Assembly: GCA_934591635.1 (NCBI GenBank)
Contig: CAKTPI010000007.1
Coordinates: forward strand, 53,237 to 117,236
From: an uncultured Oscillospiraceae bacterium
GTDB taxonomy: Bacteria; Bacillota; Clostridia; Oscillospirales; Oscillospiraceae
DNA length: 64,000 nucleotides
Direction of reading: 5' to 3'
Numbering within the stretch: position 1 is the stretch's first letter; each line of letters starts with the position of its first letter. Shown piece by piece: positions 17,463 through 26,428 of this stretch. The notes beneath the pieces are model-generated. The model was not told where the DNA came from. It worked only from the letters and a program-made list of their open reading frames with translations, and did not search any database. Position numbers and translations under genes: made by a program.

Positions 17463-17487
17463 TAGCTGTTTTTAGAACGCCAGTGCG

Positions 17488-18015
17488 TTACCAAGCCATG
17501 GCAACAACGTATGCACCGCTGCTGGGCAGGGTTGCATTGCAGACATTCTCGGTGTTGTTGTAGCCAACAACGCTCCAAGTCTCTTCGCCTTCTGCACGGA
17601 ACAGAACAACGACAGCCTGGTTGGTCTTTCTGACGGGGTTGCAGGACCACAGCTTCACGGAGATGTTGATGGGGGTGTCATTGGTGACGTTTCTCTGACG
17701 GAAAACGGTCAGGTTGTTGATGGCCTCATCGCCTTCGCACACAGCAACCAGCTCCTTCTCGGTGATGGCCTGTGCGCAGCTGGTCAGCGTCTCTTCAGTG
17801 CCCTCGGTGATGTCCAGGACGGAAACCTTGTCTGCACTCAGCAGAGCGCCCCAGCTGGGGGACCAACCGATGTTAGGCCCATAATTCACAACATTGTACA
17901 GGAAATTGCACAGGTCATGGTCATGGCCCACAACGGTGGGGGTGGCGGCGGACGCGGAGATTGCCATTGCAGCAACCAGGCAGACAGCCAGAATCAGGGA
18001 AATTGCTTTTTTCAT
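17488..18015 (-). CDS. Secreted protein of unknown function, 175 residues
   Basis: A clear signal peptide (MKKAISLILAVCLVAAMAISASA) precedes a mature domain of about 150 residues, probably beta-rich, with an early HDHDLCNFL segment and a single pair of further cysteines (TSCAQ, SCNPV). The end (SSGAYVVAMAW) suggests a compact beta sandwich. The ATG at 18015 is chosen because GAGGAC precedes it; the frame extends upstream without a site. It lies 58 bases downstream of another secreted protein on the same strand, likely co-transcribed. No family was recognised. Confidence 0.75.
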   Translation of the reverse strand: MKKAISLILAVCLVAAMAISASAATPTVVGHDHDLCNFLYNVVNYGPNIGWSPSWGALLSADKVSVLDITEGTEETLTSCAQAITEKELVAVCEGDEAINNLTVFRQRNVTNDTPINISVKLWSCNPVRKTNQAVVVLFRAEGEETWSVVGYNNTENVCNATLPSSGAYVVAMAW

Positions 18016-18073
18016 AATGGGTCCTCTTTTCATATAGATTTTTTATTTAACAGCCAGGGCTGATAAATACTTC

Positions 18074-18649
18074 CTATTTCTGTTCAGATTGATCGTCTTC
18101 TGTGGGCCGAATGGTTGCAAGGATCGCATTGATCTGCGCATCCTGCTGCTCATTCTCATAGAAGAGGACAAATTCCAGAATCATGCCCTTTTCCTGACCC
18201 ACGGCAGCCACACGGCACAGACTTCCATCGTCCTGGGGCTCATCGTACACCAGGAAATCTACGCCATTGATATCCTCGTGGCGCACATTTTTGCAGCCGT
18301 TTTCCTGAACAGCAGCTTCATATTTCTCCAGGCTGATGCCATAATCCTGAGCAATCACCGCAATGGTGCAGTCGGCAGCGGCAAAAGCATCCAGATATCC
18401 CTCCTCCTCAAGCTCCGCAGGCATTGCCATCCGGGCCATGGTGCCGGGCCGCCAGAAGGTGAACGTCCCGTCGCCAACAGTTCCGGTTATTCCTTCCCAG
18501 CCATAATAAGCGATGACTTTTTCGGCATTCTCTAAGGTAAAAGCCGTCAGTTCCGGCGCTGCTTCCGTTCCCACGCTCTGAGCCAGTACGCTGGGGACAA
18601 GAGACAGGCACAGCACAAGAATCAGCAGCCGCGCAATCCGTTTCCGCAT
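18074..18649 (-). CDS. Secreted protein of unknown function, 191 residues
   Basis: Signal peptide MRKRIARLLILVLCLSLVPS, with cleavage likely after VLA, then an acidic soluble domain of about 165 residues rich in Ala and Glu. GGGAGG lies upstream of the start at 18649, and longer upstream frame has no site. It is divergent from the XRE regulator at 18845 across a region with two inverted repeats, and co-directional with the next secreted protein, which suggests a small regulated export unit. No family was recognised. Confidence 0.75.
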   Translation of the reverse strand: MRKRIARLLILVLCLSLVPSVLAQSVGTEAAPELTAFTLENAEKVIAYYGWEGITGTVGDGTFTFWRPGTMARMAMPAELEEEGYLDAFAAADCTIAVIAQDYGISLEKYEAAVQENGCKNVRHEDINGVDFLVYDEPQDDGSLCRVAAVGQEKGMILEFVLFYENEQQDAQINAILATIRPTEDDQSEQK

Positions 18650-18740
18650 AGTTCCCTCCCATGTTCGCTTTTTATTCGTGTCAAGTTTTCTCACTTTGCT
18701 GTTTTGTTTAAATCTTCTCTTTTGTCTGCATGATTGTACC

Positions 18741-18777
18741 ACATGTTTTGTAACATGTCAAGTTACAAATATAACTT
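18741..18777. promoter_or_regulatory. Two inverted repeats in the divergent region, candidate operators
   Basis: ACATGTT/AACATGT around TTGT (18741-18758), and AAGTTA/TAACTT around CAAATA (18760-18777), lie side by side between the secreted-protein operon and the XRE gene. They are plausible binding sites for the XRE protein; this is inference from position and symmetry. Confidence 0.5.
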
Positions 18778-18844
18778 ACGGCGTTGTCGATTTTGCACAA
18801 AGTACCAATTATACTTTATTAAATTTATCCAAGGAGTAAATAAA

Positions 18845-19072
18845 ATGCAAAAAAATCAGTATAGTAAATATAAGTATTTAGGGTTGAACATTGCCTATTA
18901 CCGTAAGGAAAGTGGACTGTCACAGACACAATTGGCAGAGCTGGTCAACGTCAGCCGCACCCATATGAGCCGGATTGAAACAGCAGACTGTGCGGTTTCT
19001 CTGGATGTGGTGTTTGACATTTGCGACGTGCTGGATGTAAAGCCCTCTAAAATGTTTGATTTCAGAGATTAA
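18845..19072 (+). CDS. XRE-family transcriptional regulator
   Basis: A 75-residue single-domain helix-turn-helix protein of the Cro/CI type (SGLSQTQLAELVNVSRTHMS as the DNA-binding helices). The start ATG at 18845 has AAGGAG eight bases upstream; upstream frame is not coding-like. Size and position suggest it controls its own promoter and the divergent secreted-protein genes. It is visibly more AT-rich at its 5' end than its neighbours. Confidence 0.88.
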   Translation: MQKNQYSKYKYLGLNIAYYRKESGLSQTQLAELVNVSRTHMSRIETADCAVSLDVVFDICDVLDVKPSKMFDFRD

Positions 19073-19080
19073 ATCAAAAG

Positions 19081-19130
19081 CTCCAGGGTTTCCCACTATT
19101 ACGGAAACGCCCCGGAGATTTTCTTTCCAC
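19081..19130 (+). terminator. Terminator of the XRE gene
   Basis: Imperfect stem CTCC.GGG.TTTCC with GGAAA..CCC.GGAG (19082-19119), followed by ATTTTCTTTCC. Confidence 0.65.
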
Positions 19131-19173
19131 AGGGTGCGGAAAGCATTTCATTCTACATTTTTCATAAATCGAA

Positions 19174-19202
19174 TTGCATTTTTTGTATGGCTATGGTAAA
19201 AT
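19174..19202 (+). promoter_or_regulatory. Sigma-A promoter of the ribulokinase operon
   Basis: TTGCAT (19174-19179) and TAAAAT (19197-19202), spacer 17 bp. Confidence 0.7.
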
Positions 19203-19258
19203 GTGCTTGTAGAAGCGGGCGCATGGAAGCGTCTGTCCGAATTGGAAGGAGCAATACG

Positions 19259-20818
19259 ATGAATCTGAAAAATACCGCGCTGGGTATTGAGCTGGGCTCT
19301 ACCCGGATCAAGGCCGTCCTGATTGACGAAAATCATATTCCCATTGCCTCCGGCTCCCATGAATGGGAAAATCAGTTGGTAAACGGCATCTGGACCTACT
19401 CTATGGAGGCGGTGACCACCGGCATCCAGGATTGCTACGCAGACCTGAAGCGGGACGTGAAGGAGAAATTCGGCGTGACCCTGACGGAAGTGGGGGCCAT
19501 TGGCGTTTCCGCCATGATGCACGGCTATCTCCCCTTTGATAAAGACAGCAACCAGCTGGCAGAGTTCCGCACCTGGCGCAACACCATCACCGGCGAAGCT
19601 GCCGCAAAGCTGAGTGCAGCTCTGAATTTCAATATTCCCCAGCGCTGGAGCATTGCCCACCTGTATCAGGCCATCCTGAACAAAGAAAGCCACGTGGAGC
19701 ACATTGCGTTCCTCACCACCCTGGCGGGCTATATCCACTATCTGCTCACCGGCGAAAAGGTGATGGGCATCGGCGAGGCCTCCGGCATGTTCCCCATTGA
19801 CTCGGAAAAGCTGGATTACCAGCAGGCGATGGTGGAAAAATTCGATGTCATGAGCGGCATGCCCTGGAAGCTGCGGGATATTCTGCCCAAGGTGCTGTGT
19901 GCCGGTGACAAGGGCGGTGTACTCACTGCGGCAGGCGCTAAATTTCTGGATCCTCAGGGGGATTTGACCCCCGGTATCCCCGTTGCCCCCTGTGAGGGCG
20001 ATGCAGGCACCGGTATGGCTGCCACCAATTCCGTGCGGGAACGCACCGGCAATGTATCTGCCGGCACCTCCGACTTTGCAATGATTGTCACCGATCACGC
20101 TCTGGGCGTGCACCGGGAAATCGACATGGTAACTACCCCCGCCGGTGCGCCGGTTGCCATGGTGCACTGCAACAACTGCACCTCGGATATCAACGCCTGG
20201 GTAAACCTGCTCAGTGAATTTGCCCAGCTGATCGGTGCCCCACAGAACAAGGGTGAACTGTTTACCAAGCTCTTCCGCAAGGCCCTGGAAGGGGACGCCG
20301 ACTGCGGCGGACTGCTCAGCTACAACTATTTCTCCGGCGAAGGCGTGACGGATCTGGACGAGGGCCGCCCTGTGTTTGCCCGGACTCCCAATGCCAGCTT
20401 CACCCTGGCAAACTTCATGCGCACCCACATTCTGTCCGCGCTGGCAACCCTGAAAATCGGTCTGGATATTCTGACCGGTGAGGAAAAGGTACAGGTGGAC
20501 AAGCTGTACGGGCACGGCGGCTTCTTCAAGACCCCGGAAGTTGGCCAGCGGATGCTCTCTGCTGCCATTGGCGCACCGGTATCCTGCATGGAGACAGCCG
20601 GAGAGGGCGGCCCTTACGGCATGGCGCTGCTGGCGGCCTTTATGGTACGGAAAAACGAAGGGGAATCTCTGGCGGATTATCTGGATAACCGGGTATTTGC
20701 CGGTGCCGCTTCCACCACACGGATGGCAGAGCAGGCCGATATTGACGGCTTTAACGCATTCCTAAGCCGGTATAAAAAGGCCTTCCCCATGGAGAAGGCC
20801 GCTGTGGAGGGACTGTAA
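19259..20818 (+). CDS. FGGY-family kinase, probable L-ribulokinase
   Basis: A 519-residue FGGY kinase with the phosphate-1 motif [13 protein letters not shown], a [10 protein letters not shown] substrate segment, catalytic Asp in [10 protein letters not shown], and the adenosine loop [11 protein letters not shown]. It resembles the long AraB-like kinases of Bacteroides and Clostridia, which differ from E. coli AraB. The pairing with a ribulose-5-phosphate 4-epimerase one base downstream supports L-ribulose as substrate. Start at 19259 with GGAAGGAGC upstream. Xylulose or another ketose remains possible. Confidence 0.85.
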   Translation: MNLKNTALGIELGSTRIKAVLIDENHIPIASGSHEWENQLVNGIWTYSMEAVTTGIQDCYADLKRDVKEKFGVTLTEVGAIGVSAMMHGYLPFDKDSNQLAEFRTWRNTITGEAAAKLSAALNFNIPQRWSIAHLYQAILNKESHVEHIAFLTTLAGYIHYLLTGEKVMGIGEASGMFPIDSEKLDYQQAMVEKFDVMSGMPWKLRDILPKVLCAGDKGGVLTAAGAKFLDPQGDLTPGIPVAPCEGDAGTGMAATNSVRERTGNVSAGTSDFAMIVTDHALGVHREIDMVTTPAGAPVAMVHCNNCTSDINAWVNLLSEFAQLIGAPQNKGELFTKLFRKALEGDADCGGLLSYNYFSGEGVTDLDEGRPVFARTPNASFTLANFMRTHILSALATLKIGLDILTGEEKVQVDKLYGHGGFFKTPEVGQRMLSAAIGAPVSCMETAGEGGPYGMALLAAFMVRKNEGESLADYLDNRVFAGAASTTRMAEQADIDGFNAFLSRYKKAFPMEKAAVEGL

Positions 20819-20819
20819 G

Positions 20820-21518
20820 ATGCTGGAAGAACTGAAGGAACAGGTTTACCTTGCCAATATGGAGCTGCCCAAGCGGAAGCTCGTCACCTACACCTGGGGC
20901 AATGTGTCCGGTATTGACCGGGAGAAGGGGCTGTTTGTCATCAAGCCCAGCGGCGTTGACTACGATGTGCTGAAGCCCAGCGACATGGTGGTCATGGACT
21001 TGCAGGGCAACAAGGTGGAGGGCGACCTGAATCCCTCCTCCGACACCAAGACGCACCTTGTGCTGTATAATGCCTTCCCGTCAATCGGTGGCATCGTGCA
21101 CACCCACAGTCCCTACGCCGTCGCCTGGGCCCAGGCCGGAGAGGATCTTCCCTGCTATGGCACCACCCACGCTGACTATTTCTACGGCAACATTCCCTGC
21201 GCCCGGCATCTGACCCAAGAGGAGCTGGACGAGGACTACGAGCACAACACCGGCATGACCATCGTGGAAACCTTCAAGGAGCGGGGCATTGACCCCAAAG
21301 CAGTTCCCGCTGTGCTGTGCTACAGTCACGGTCCATTCACCTGGGGCAAGGATGCCGATCAGGCGGTGTATCACAGCGTGGTGCTGGAGGAATGCGCCAA
21401 AATGGGCATTTACACCCGCATTCTGAACCCCAATGCCGCTCCTGCCCCTCAGCGGATGCAGGATAAGCACTACATGAGAAAACACGGCCCCAACGCCTAT
21501 TACGGGCAGAAAAAGTAA
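20820..21518 (+). CDS. araD: L-ribulose-5-phosphate 4-epimerase
   Basis: A class II aldolase-fold enzyme of 232 residues converting L-ribulose 5-phosphate to D-xylulose 5-phosphate. The phosphate loop is TWGNVSGIDR, followed by KPSGVDYD; zinc ligands are the pair in VHTHSPYAVAW and the later His in YSHGPFTWG, and the catalytic acid region is THADYFYG. Its start lies one base after the kinase stop, indicating translational coupling. Together with the kinase it feeds pentose into the pentose-phosphate pathway. Confidence 0.94.
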   Translation: MLEELKEQVYLANMELPKRKLVTYTWGNVSGIDREKGLFVIKPSGVDYDVLKPSDMVVMDLQGNKVEGDLNPSSDTKTHLVLYNAFPSIGGIVHTHSPYAVAWAQAGEDLPCYGTTHADYFYGNIPCARHLTQEELDEDYEHNTGMTIVETFKERGIDPKAVPAVLCYSHGPFTWGKDADQAVYHSVVLEECAKMGIYTRILNPNAAPAPQRMQDKHYMRKHGPNAYYGQKK

Positions 21519-21533
21519 TCCATCCCATAAAAA

Positions 21534-21578
21534 ATCGGCCCCGATTCGAGCATTTCGAATCGGGGCCGATCTCTTTTA
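21534..21578 (+). terminator. Bidirectional terminator between araD and the GNAT gene
   Basis: A perfect 16-bp stem ATCGGCCCCGATTCGA with its complement (21534-21570), A-run before and CTCTTTT after. It serves both convergent transcripts. Confidence 0.9.
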
Positions 21579-22067
21579 CAGCCGTTTTTCTCTCCGGTTG
21601 CCGGAATAAGGGCCGTCCTGACAGCGGCCCGCCATAAGGAAGCCGAAGGACTCATAGTAGGTATTTAGGAAATCATTGTCTACGGAGCAATCCAGGCGGA
21701 GGGCCTGCTTCCCCGCCCTGCGTGTCAGACAAACCATTTCATGCAGCATCTGCCTTCCTGCGCCGGGGTGCGTGGGAGACGTTACCAGATTATGGATATA
21801 ATAGGCAGAAATTGCTGGAGCATCCGCCCAGCGGTCATCCGCCTCCAGCAGCACTGCTGCGCCGACAACCACTGCGCCTCGCTTCAGCACATACAAGCTG
21901 CCCTCTTCCTGCTGCTTGCGGTAGTAGGCAACAGGATAAACATCCAGATAATCGGTATTATTCCACTGGTGGATATTCTTTTCATTCATCCAGTCAATCC
22001 GCTGCTCGTACAGGTGGAAAACCGATTCCACATCCTCCGGTGCAGCCAGCTGAAATACGTCGTCCAT
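21576..22067 (-). CDS. GNAT-family N-acetyltransferase
   Basis: A 163-residue acetyltransferase-fold protein. The central strand YIHNLVTSPTHPGAGRQML holds the acetyl-CoA pyrophosphate loop (usually Q/RxxGxG/A, here HPGAGRQ), and the C-terminal motif NTYYESFGFLMAG is typical of GNAT. It is the last gene of the dnaD-dnaI operon, 12 bases after the nucleotidase. Substrate unknown. Confidence 0.88.
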   Translation of the reverse strand: MDDVFQLAAPEDVESVFHLYEQRIDWMNEKNIHQWNNTDYLDVYPVAYYRKQQEEGSLYVLKRGAVVVGAAVLLEADDRWADAPAISAYYIHNLVTSPTHPGAGRQMLHEMVCLTRRAGKQALRLDCSVDNDFLNTYYESFGFLMAGRCQDGPYSGNRREKRL

Positions 22068-22079
22068 CGGAAGCGCCCC

Positions 22080-22655
22080 CTACAATTGGTCAAGATTCAG
22101 ACTGAAGGCTTCCAGGCAGTTATCGATAAACCAGTCCATTTCCTCCCGATGGAGGTCTCTGAGGGACTGCATGGTAACTGTGGCAGCGGAATCGAATTCG
22201 GTATTGCCCGCTTTTTGCTCCTCCACGCACTTGATATAGGCAGAGAGCTTATCCGCCCCCTTCACAATGGGTTCCAGCTCCTTGTCGTCCTCCAGTACCA
22301 GGTGCTCATAGCTGGGGCGCAGGGCTTCCGGGAGCATATCCAGCAGACGGTTCCCCGCGATGCGCTCCACCTCTTTGTAGGCATCCTTGATTTCCGGATT
22401 ATAATACTTAATGGGTGTGGGCAAGTCGCCGGTAAGGATTTCAGAGGCATCGTGGTAAAGGGCCGCCACGGCGCAGCGGTCGGGATCGGGAGTGGGCAGA
22501 TGGAGAATATCCCGGCGGATCAGAGCCAACGCATGGGCCAAAACTGCCACCTGGTGACTGTGCTCCTGAATATTCTCCGAAAAGGTGTTGCGCATCAGGC
22601 CCCAACGGGTGATATAGCGCATGCGGCCCATCAGGGCAAAAAACTCATTGGCCAT
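22080..22655 (-). CDS. YfbR-like HD-domain 5'-nucleotidase
   Basis: A 191-residue HD protein like YfbR, which dephosphorylates deoxyribonucleoside monophosphates. Metal ligands are visible in EHSHQVAVLAHALA and in LYHDASEILTGDLPTPIKY, with a later conserved Asp in VKGADKLSAYIKC. It overlaps the upstream HAD gene by 11 bases, so the two phosphatases are translationally linked, and both lie behind replication genes. Confidence 0.9.
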   Translation of the reverse strand: MANEFFALMGRMRYITRWGLMRNTFSENIQEHSHQVAVLAHALALIRRDILHLPTPDPDRCAVAALYHDASEILTGDLPTPIKYYNPEIKDAYKEVERIAGNRLLDMLPEALRPSYEHLVLEDDKELEPIVKGADKLSAYIKCVEEQKAGNTEFDSAATVTMQSLRDLHREEMDWFIDNCLEAFSLNLDQL

Positions 22656-23292
22656 TGGTTTCCAGTTCCTTTATCATTTTTTTCAGAATATCCGGCATTT
22701 GATCCGGCGTTGCGCAGAAGTGGGTTCCCCCTGCCGCCTGGATGGCAGCCCTGTCCCGAAAGCCCCACAGGACGCTGAGGCAGGGCACTCCTGCATTTCT
22801 TGCAGTGCATACATCCACCTCACTGTCCCCCACGTAAATACACCGGTCAACACCGATGTGTGCCATGGCGATACGCACCATGTCCGGCGCAGGCTTCCGC
22901 GGGCACCCCGGATGCTCCCCCTGGGCGTACAGGCCGGGAAAATACTGGGCGCACAGTGCCTTGACCGCCCCATCCGGCTTATTGGACACGATTGCCAGCG
23001 GATAATCCCCCAGAGTCTGCAGCGCCTGGAGGATACCGGGATAGGCTGCCGTTTTTACCTGACAATGGGTCTGGTAGTAACGCTGGAATTCCGCCAGCGG
23101 TGCCTGCCAGTCTGCACCAGCGGGCACGGAAAGCTGCAGCAGTCGCGCCGCGCCATTGCCGACGAACTGCCGCACCTCCTCCAGACTGTGCTGGGGATAG
23201 CCAAAGCTGACCATCGTATGGTTCACGGCATCTTTCAAATCCTCCAGCGTGTTCAGAAGGGTTCCATCCAAATCAAATAAAATACCGGTCAT
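22645..23292 (-). CDS. HAD-superfamily phosphatase, phosphoglycolate phosphatase-like
   Basis: A 215-residue HAD hydrolase: motif I FDLDGTLLNT, motif II IVSNKP, motif III Lys in RKPAPD, motif IV VGDSEVDV, and a helical cap between I and II. This is the Gph-like group acting on phosphoglycolate or similar small phosphates; the exact substrate cannot be read. The start ATG at 23292 overlaps the upstream dnaI stop by four bases. Confidence 0.88.
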   Translation of the reverse strand: MTGILFDLDGTLLNTLEDLKDAVNHTMVSFGYPQHSLEEVRQFVGNGAARLLQLSVPAGADWQAPLAEFQRYYQTHCQVKTAAYPGILQALQTLGDYPLAIVSNKPDGAVKALCAQYFPGLYAQGEHPGCPRKPAPDMVRIAMAHIGVDRCIYVGDSEVDVCTARNAGVPCLSVLWGFRDRAAIQAAGGTHFCATPDQMPDILKKMIKELETNGQ

Positions 23293-24275
23293 ACCAGTCC
23301 TCGATTCTTCATCACCCGGATGTCCTCTCCCACAAAGGTGAGGCGGGTAAAATTGCCATGGAGCCGGGAAGCAATCTGGGGCGAGTAGCGGCGGCCCATT
23401 TCATCCACATTCAGATTGGTGGAAATCACCATGGGCTTATTATACAGGATACGGTCATTGAGTAGCCCATAGAGGGAGGCTGTGACAAACTGACCGGGCA
23501 TCTCGGTGCCCAGATCGTCCAGAATCAGCAAATCACAGTCACTGTACTTCTGCACCTCCCGTCTGGCCTCTTCGCTGCCGCCGAACTTTGCCTGTTCCAG
23601 TTTGGAAAACAGATGTCCAGCTGTTTCATAAACCACGCTGTAGCCCCGCTCCGCCACCGCCCGGGCGATGCAGGCAGAGAGGAAGGTCTTGCCCAATCCG
23701 GTGCCGCCAACAAACAGGAGGTTGCCGGAATTGGGAGAAAATGTCTGGGCATAACGGCGGCAATTCTGGAAGTTCCGCTCCATGATTGCCCGGGGACTGG
23801 CGCCATATTTGGAATCCGTGTAATCCGAGTAATAGTCCAGCCGGAACTGGGAGAAGCTCTCCTTGCCACCGGTCAGTACCGCCAGTTCTTTCTTCTGCTC
23901 CTGGCGGCACAGCTCCTGCAAGCACTCGCACATGTTGGAGCCGATATAGCCGGTACCGCCGCAGACCTCGCAGATGGGCGTCTCGTCCAGGTAGCCCTCC
24001 TCAAAGTTCTCATAGGCCAGCAGAGCACGCTCCTGCTGCAGCTCCAGATTCTGAATTCTGGCCTTTTCCAGCAGCTCCTTGCCGTCACTTCCCTGCAGGA
24101 AGGCCGCTTGGGCTGCCTGGGCCATGGTGCGGCGAAGCTGAATATCGATTTCCTTAATTCTGGGAACCTTGACATAAGCCTCCGCCAGATGCTGACGGTT
24201 TTCGGACTCCCGATCCTCTTTTGCCTGGGCTAGACGGTTTCTGGCCCGCTGTACCACTTCATTGCTGTATGGCAC
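23289..24275 (-). CDS. dnaI: DnaC/DnaI-type replicative helicase loader
   Basis: A 328-residue AAA+ ATPase. The N-terminal helical region ends in a zinc-binding segment (CEVCGGTGYIGSNMCEC, residues about 101-117), as in DnaI. The AAA+ domain has Walker A GGTGLGKTF and Walker B LLILDDLGTE, with sensor motifs around ISTNLN. It would load the replicative helicase onto DNA. It lies three bases after the dnaD-like gene, the usual clostridial pairing. Confidence 0.9.
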   Translation of the reverse strand: MPYSNEVVQRARNRLAQAKEDRESENRQHLAEAYVKVPRIKEIDIQLRRTMAQAAQAAFLQGSDGKELLEKARIQNLELQQERALLAYENFEEGYLDETPICEVCGGTGYIGSNMCECLQELCRQEQKKELAVLTGGKESFSQFRLDYYSDYTDSKYGASPRAIMERNFQNCRRYAQTFSPNSGNLLFVGGTGLGKTFLSACIARAVAERGYSVVYETAGHLFSKLEQAKFGGSEEARREVQKYSDCDLLILDDLGTEMPGQFVTASLYGLLNDRILYNKPMVISTNLNVDEMGRRYSPQIASRLHGNFTRLTFVGEDIRVMKNRGLV

Positions 24276-24278
24276 GGA

Positions 24279-25157
24279 TTATCCCTCCCGCAGTACGCGC
24301 TGAATGGCTTCCAGCTCGGCCTGACCCAGCTGACCGGAGGCACCCTTGGGGGGTGCCTTGGTATCACCGCTCTGCACGGCATCCAGGGTCTTGAGGCCTG
24401 CCTTGGCCCAGCGCTGCAAAATCTTATTCATGTACGCCCAATTGAGGCCGCCGGTATTCAGGCAGGTGCGCTCATACGCCAGGGCAATTACCCCGTCTTC
24501 AAAGCCAAAGTCCAGCCAGGCAGATGCATACTTTTCCTCTGCCTGGGTCAGGTAGCGGCCCCGAATCTGCAAAATTTCCATCAGCCGCCGCAAACGCATG
24601 ACGCGGAAGTTCTGATTCTGAATATAGGCAGAAGCCTCCTCCAGGGTATCGATGCCGTTTTCGGCCCAATAATAGGCTTCCTTTTCTACCGCACGCAGAC
24701 TGGGCCGCCGGTCAGAACCCCGCTGCCGGGCTCGCTCACAGCAGTAACGCACCAAAAGCTGAATCACATCGGCGGACAGTCCCAAATAGCGGGTAAAGCC
24801 CAGGATGATCTTCAATTCCTCGGTGTTCAGGTTTCTGCCCAACAGCCGCTGGATTTCCTCATAAAGAGACCGGAAGGAATTATCCTGCTCCACCGCATCC
24901 AGCACATCCTCCTCTGAGTAGGCTGGGCGTTCCCCAGGCTGGATGGTGCTTTTCCGTTTTTCCGGCCACAGGCCCAGCTGGCGCAGGGTGGCCGTGGCCA
25001 TGGTCAGTCGGGAAGGGCTGATGTGAAGTGTCTGCTCCGCTTCCTCCGGCGCATTCCCGCCGGAAACATACAGATACAGCAGCGCCGCATCCGGGCTGGC
25101 TGCCCCCAGAAGCTTGCGTATGCTGGCTTCGTCTATTCTAACTTCTTGCGCTGTCAT
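24279..25157 (-). CDS. DnaD-domain replication initiation protein
   Basis: A 292-residue DnaB/DnaD-type protein: an N-terminal winged-helix part (about residues 1-75) and two DnaD-like domains (about 90-170 and 180-265; motifs NTEELKIILGF and WAYMNKILQRW). It would remodel DNA at replication or restart sites and recruit the helicase loader encoded next. GAGGAT precedes the ATG at 25157. First gene of a five-gene operon. Confidence 0.88.
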   Translation of the reverse strand: MTAQEVRIDEASIRKLLGAASPDAALLYLYVSGGNAPEEAEQTLHISPSRLTMATATLRQLGLWPEKRKSTIQPGERPAYSEEDVLDAVEQDNSFRSLYEEIQRLLGRNLNTEELKIILGFTRYLGLSADVIQLLVRYCCERARQRGSDRRPSLRAVEKEAYYWAENGIDTLEEASAYIQNQNFRVMRLRRLMEILQIRGRYLTQAEEKYASAWLDFGFEDGVIALAYERTCLNTGGLNWAYMNKILQRWAKAGLKTLDAVQSGDTKAPPKGASGQLGQAELEAIQRVLREG

Positions 25158-25212
25158 TGCAACATCCTCTTATGTGCTTATTCTCAATGGGTACACAAAT
25201 CCATTTTGGGCC

Positions 25213-25241
25213 ATTATATCACACTTTCCCCTTTTCGACAA
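25213..25241 (-). promoter_or_regulatory. Sigma-A promoter of the dnaD operon
   Basis: TTGTCG (25236-25241) and TATAAT (25213-25218), spacer 17 bp. Confidence 0.75.
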
Positions 25242-25283
25242 CTTCTGATTGGCACGGATTCCCCGGAAATTTTATCCGTCTGT

Positions 25284-25330
25284 AAGACAAAACCGGCGCA
25301 CTGCTCAACGGAGAGCAGTGCGCCGGTTTT
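25284..25330 (-). terminator. Terminator of mscS
   Basis: A perfect 18-bp stem (25289-25306 with 25313-25330) containing CCGGCGCACTGCTC, with TTTT on the minus-strand side. Confidence 0.9.
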
Positions 25331-25335
25331 TGGGG

Positions 25336-26145
25336 CTATTTGTCCAGGTGGACGTTCAGGTGGGGATAGCTCATTTCAATTCCGTTTTCCGCGAACACGG
25401 TCTGGATGCGCTGATTCACCTGATAGAGCACATCCCAATAATCCTCCGTTCTGACCCAGAGACGCAGCGTGTAGCCAATGGCACTGTCGCCATAGGAAGT
25501 AAGTCCCGCAAAAGGAGCTGGCGTTTGCAGGGTTTTCTCTACGCTGCCCGCCTGAAGCAGAGCGCGGATTACATCCTGGGCTGCCATATCATAGGAGGCT
25601 GTCACATCAATGTCCAGCCTCCGGGTACCGGTGGTGGTGAAATTCGTGATACGGGAGGCAGCCACTGTGCTGTTCGGGATAGAGACAACCTTGTTATCCG
25701 GTGTAATCAGACGGGTATAGGTCATACTGATTTCATCCACCGTGCCGGATTCGCTGCCGATCTCCACATAATCCCCGGAGTGGAAGGGGTGGGTCGTGAG
25801 GATGGTAAAGCCACCAACCACATTGCTGAGCAAGGTCTGCATTGCCAAAGAAACCGCCAGAGTCAACACACTGGCCAGCGCTACCACGCCGGTGACATCA
25901 ATCCCCAGTGCTGCCGCCACGCTGATGCCCAGCAGCACGTACAGCGACACCCGCAGCAGGCCCGTGACCATGCTGTGAGCCGCCTTCTCCAGCTTGGAGC
26001 GATTCAGCGCCTGCGCAATCAGTTTTGTAATCATTTTGATCAGCAGCAGCCCTACCGTCAAAATGACCGCCGCGCTGGCAAGCTTCTCAAACGCGCCGAG
26101 TCCTAGCCCCCTCAGCCAATCGCTGAGAAATGAAACCGGTTCCAT
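25336..26145 (-). CDS. mscS: Small-conductance mechanosensitive channel, MscS family
   Basis: A 269-residue channel with three transmembrane helices (about residues 20-42, 62-84 and 88-110). The pore-lining third helix is Ala/Gly-rich (LASVLTLAVSLAMQTLLSNV), and the MscS beta domain follows with PFHSGDYVEIG. It would release solutes on osmotic downshock. The ATG at 26145 is taken as the start; GAGGGAG lies about 12 bases upstream. Single gene with its own promoter and terminator. Confidence 0.93.
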   Translation of the reverse strand: MEPVSFLSDWLRGLGLGAFEKLASAAVILTVGLLLIKMITKLIAQALNRSKLEKAAHSMVTGLLRVSLYVLLGISVAAALGIDVTGVVALASVLTLAVSLAMQTLLSNVVGGFTILTTHPFHSGDYVEIGSESGTVDEISMTYTRLITPDNKVVSIPNSTVAASRITNFTTTGTRRLDIDVTASYDMAAQDVIRALLQAGSVEKTLQTPAPFAGLTSYGDSAIGYTLRLWVRTEDYWDVLYQVNQRIQTVFAENGIEMSYPHLNVHLDK

Positions 26146-26175
26146 CCAGGTACACTCCCTCTTTATTTTTGAAAT

Positions 26176-26204
26176 ATTATAGCATGCCTCCATTTTGAAT
26201 GCAA
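26176..26204 (-). promoter_or_regulatory. Sigma-A promoter of mscS
   Basis: TTGCAT (26199-26204) and TATAAT (26176-26181), spacer 17 bp. The remaining bases to 26330 show no other feature. Confidence 0.78.
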
Positions 26205-26334
26205 GGCAGCAAATTCTAAGGGAAAACGCCTTTTAATTTTGGATAAACAGGGAGAATTTGTGTGCCGGTTCCGCCAATGGAAAAAGCTACAATTTTGTCT
26301 CTCTTTCTCCGCTGATTCTTGTGGGATTCTCTTG

Positions 26335-26362
26335 TTGCATCCTCCAAAAATCATGATATAAT
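26335..26362 (+). promoter_or_regulatory. Sigma-A promoter of the antiporter gene
   Basis: TTGCAT (26335-26340) and TATAAT (26357-26362), spacer 16 bp. Confidence 0.78.
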
Positions 26363-26428
26363 AGTTCCCGTTATGAGCCGAATGCCTGGTGCATTTTGGA
26401 AAATGTCTAACAAAAGAGAGGGTTTATT

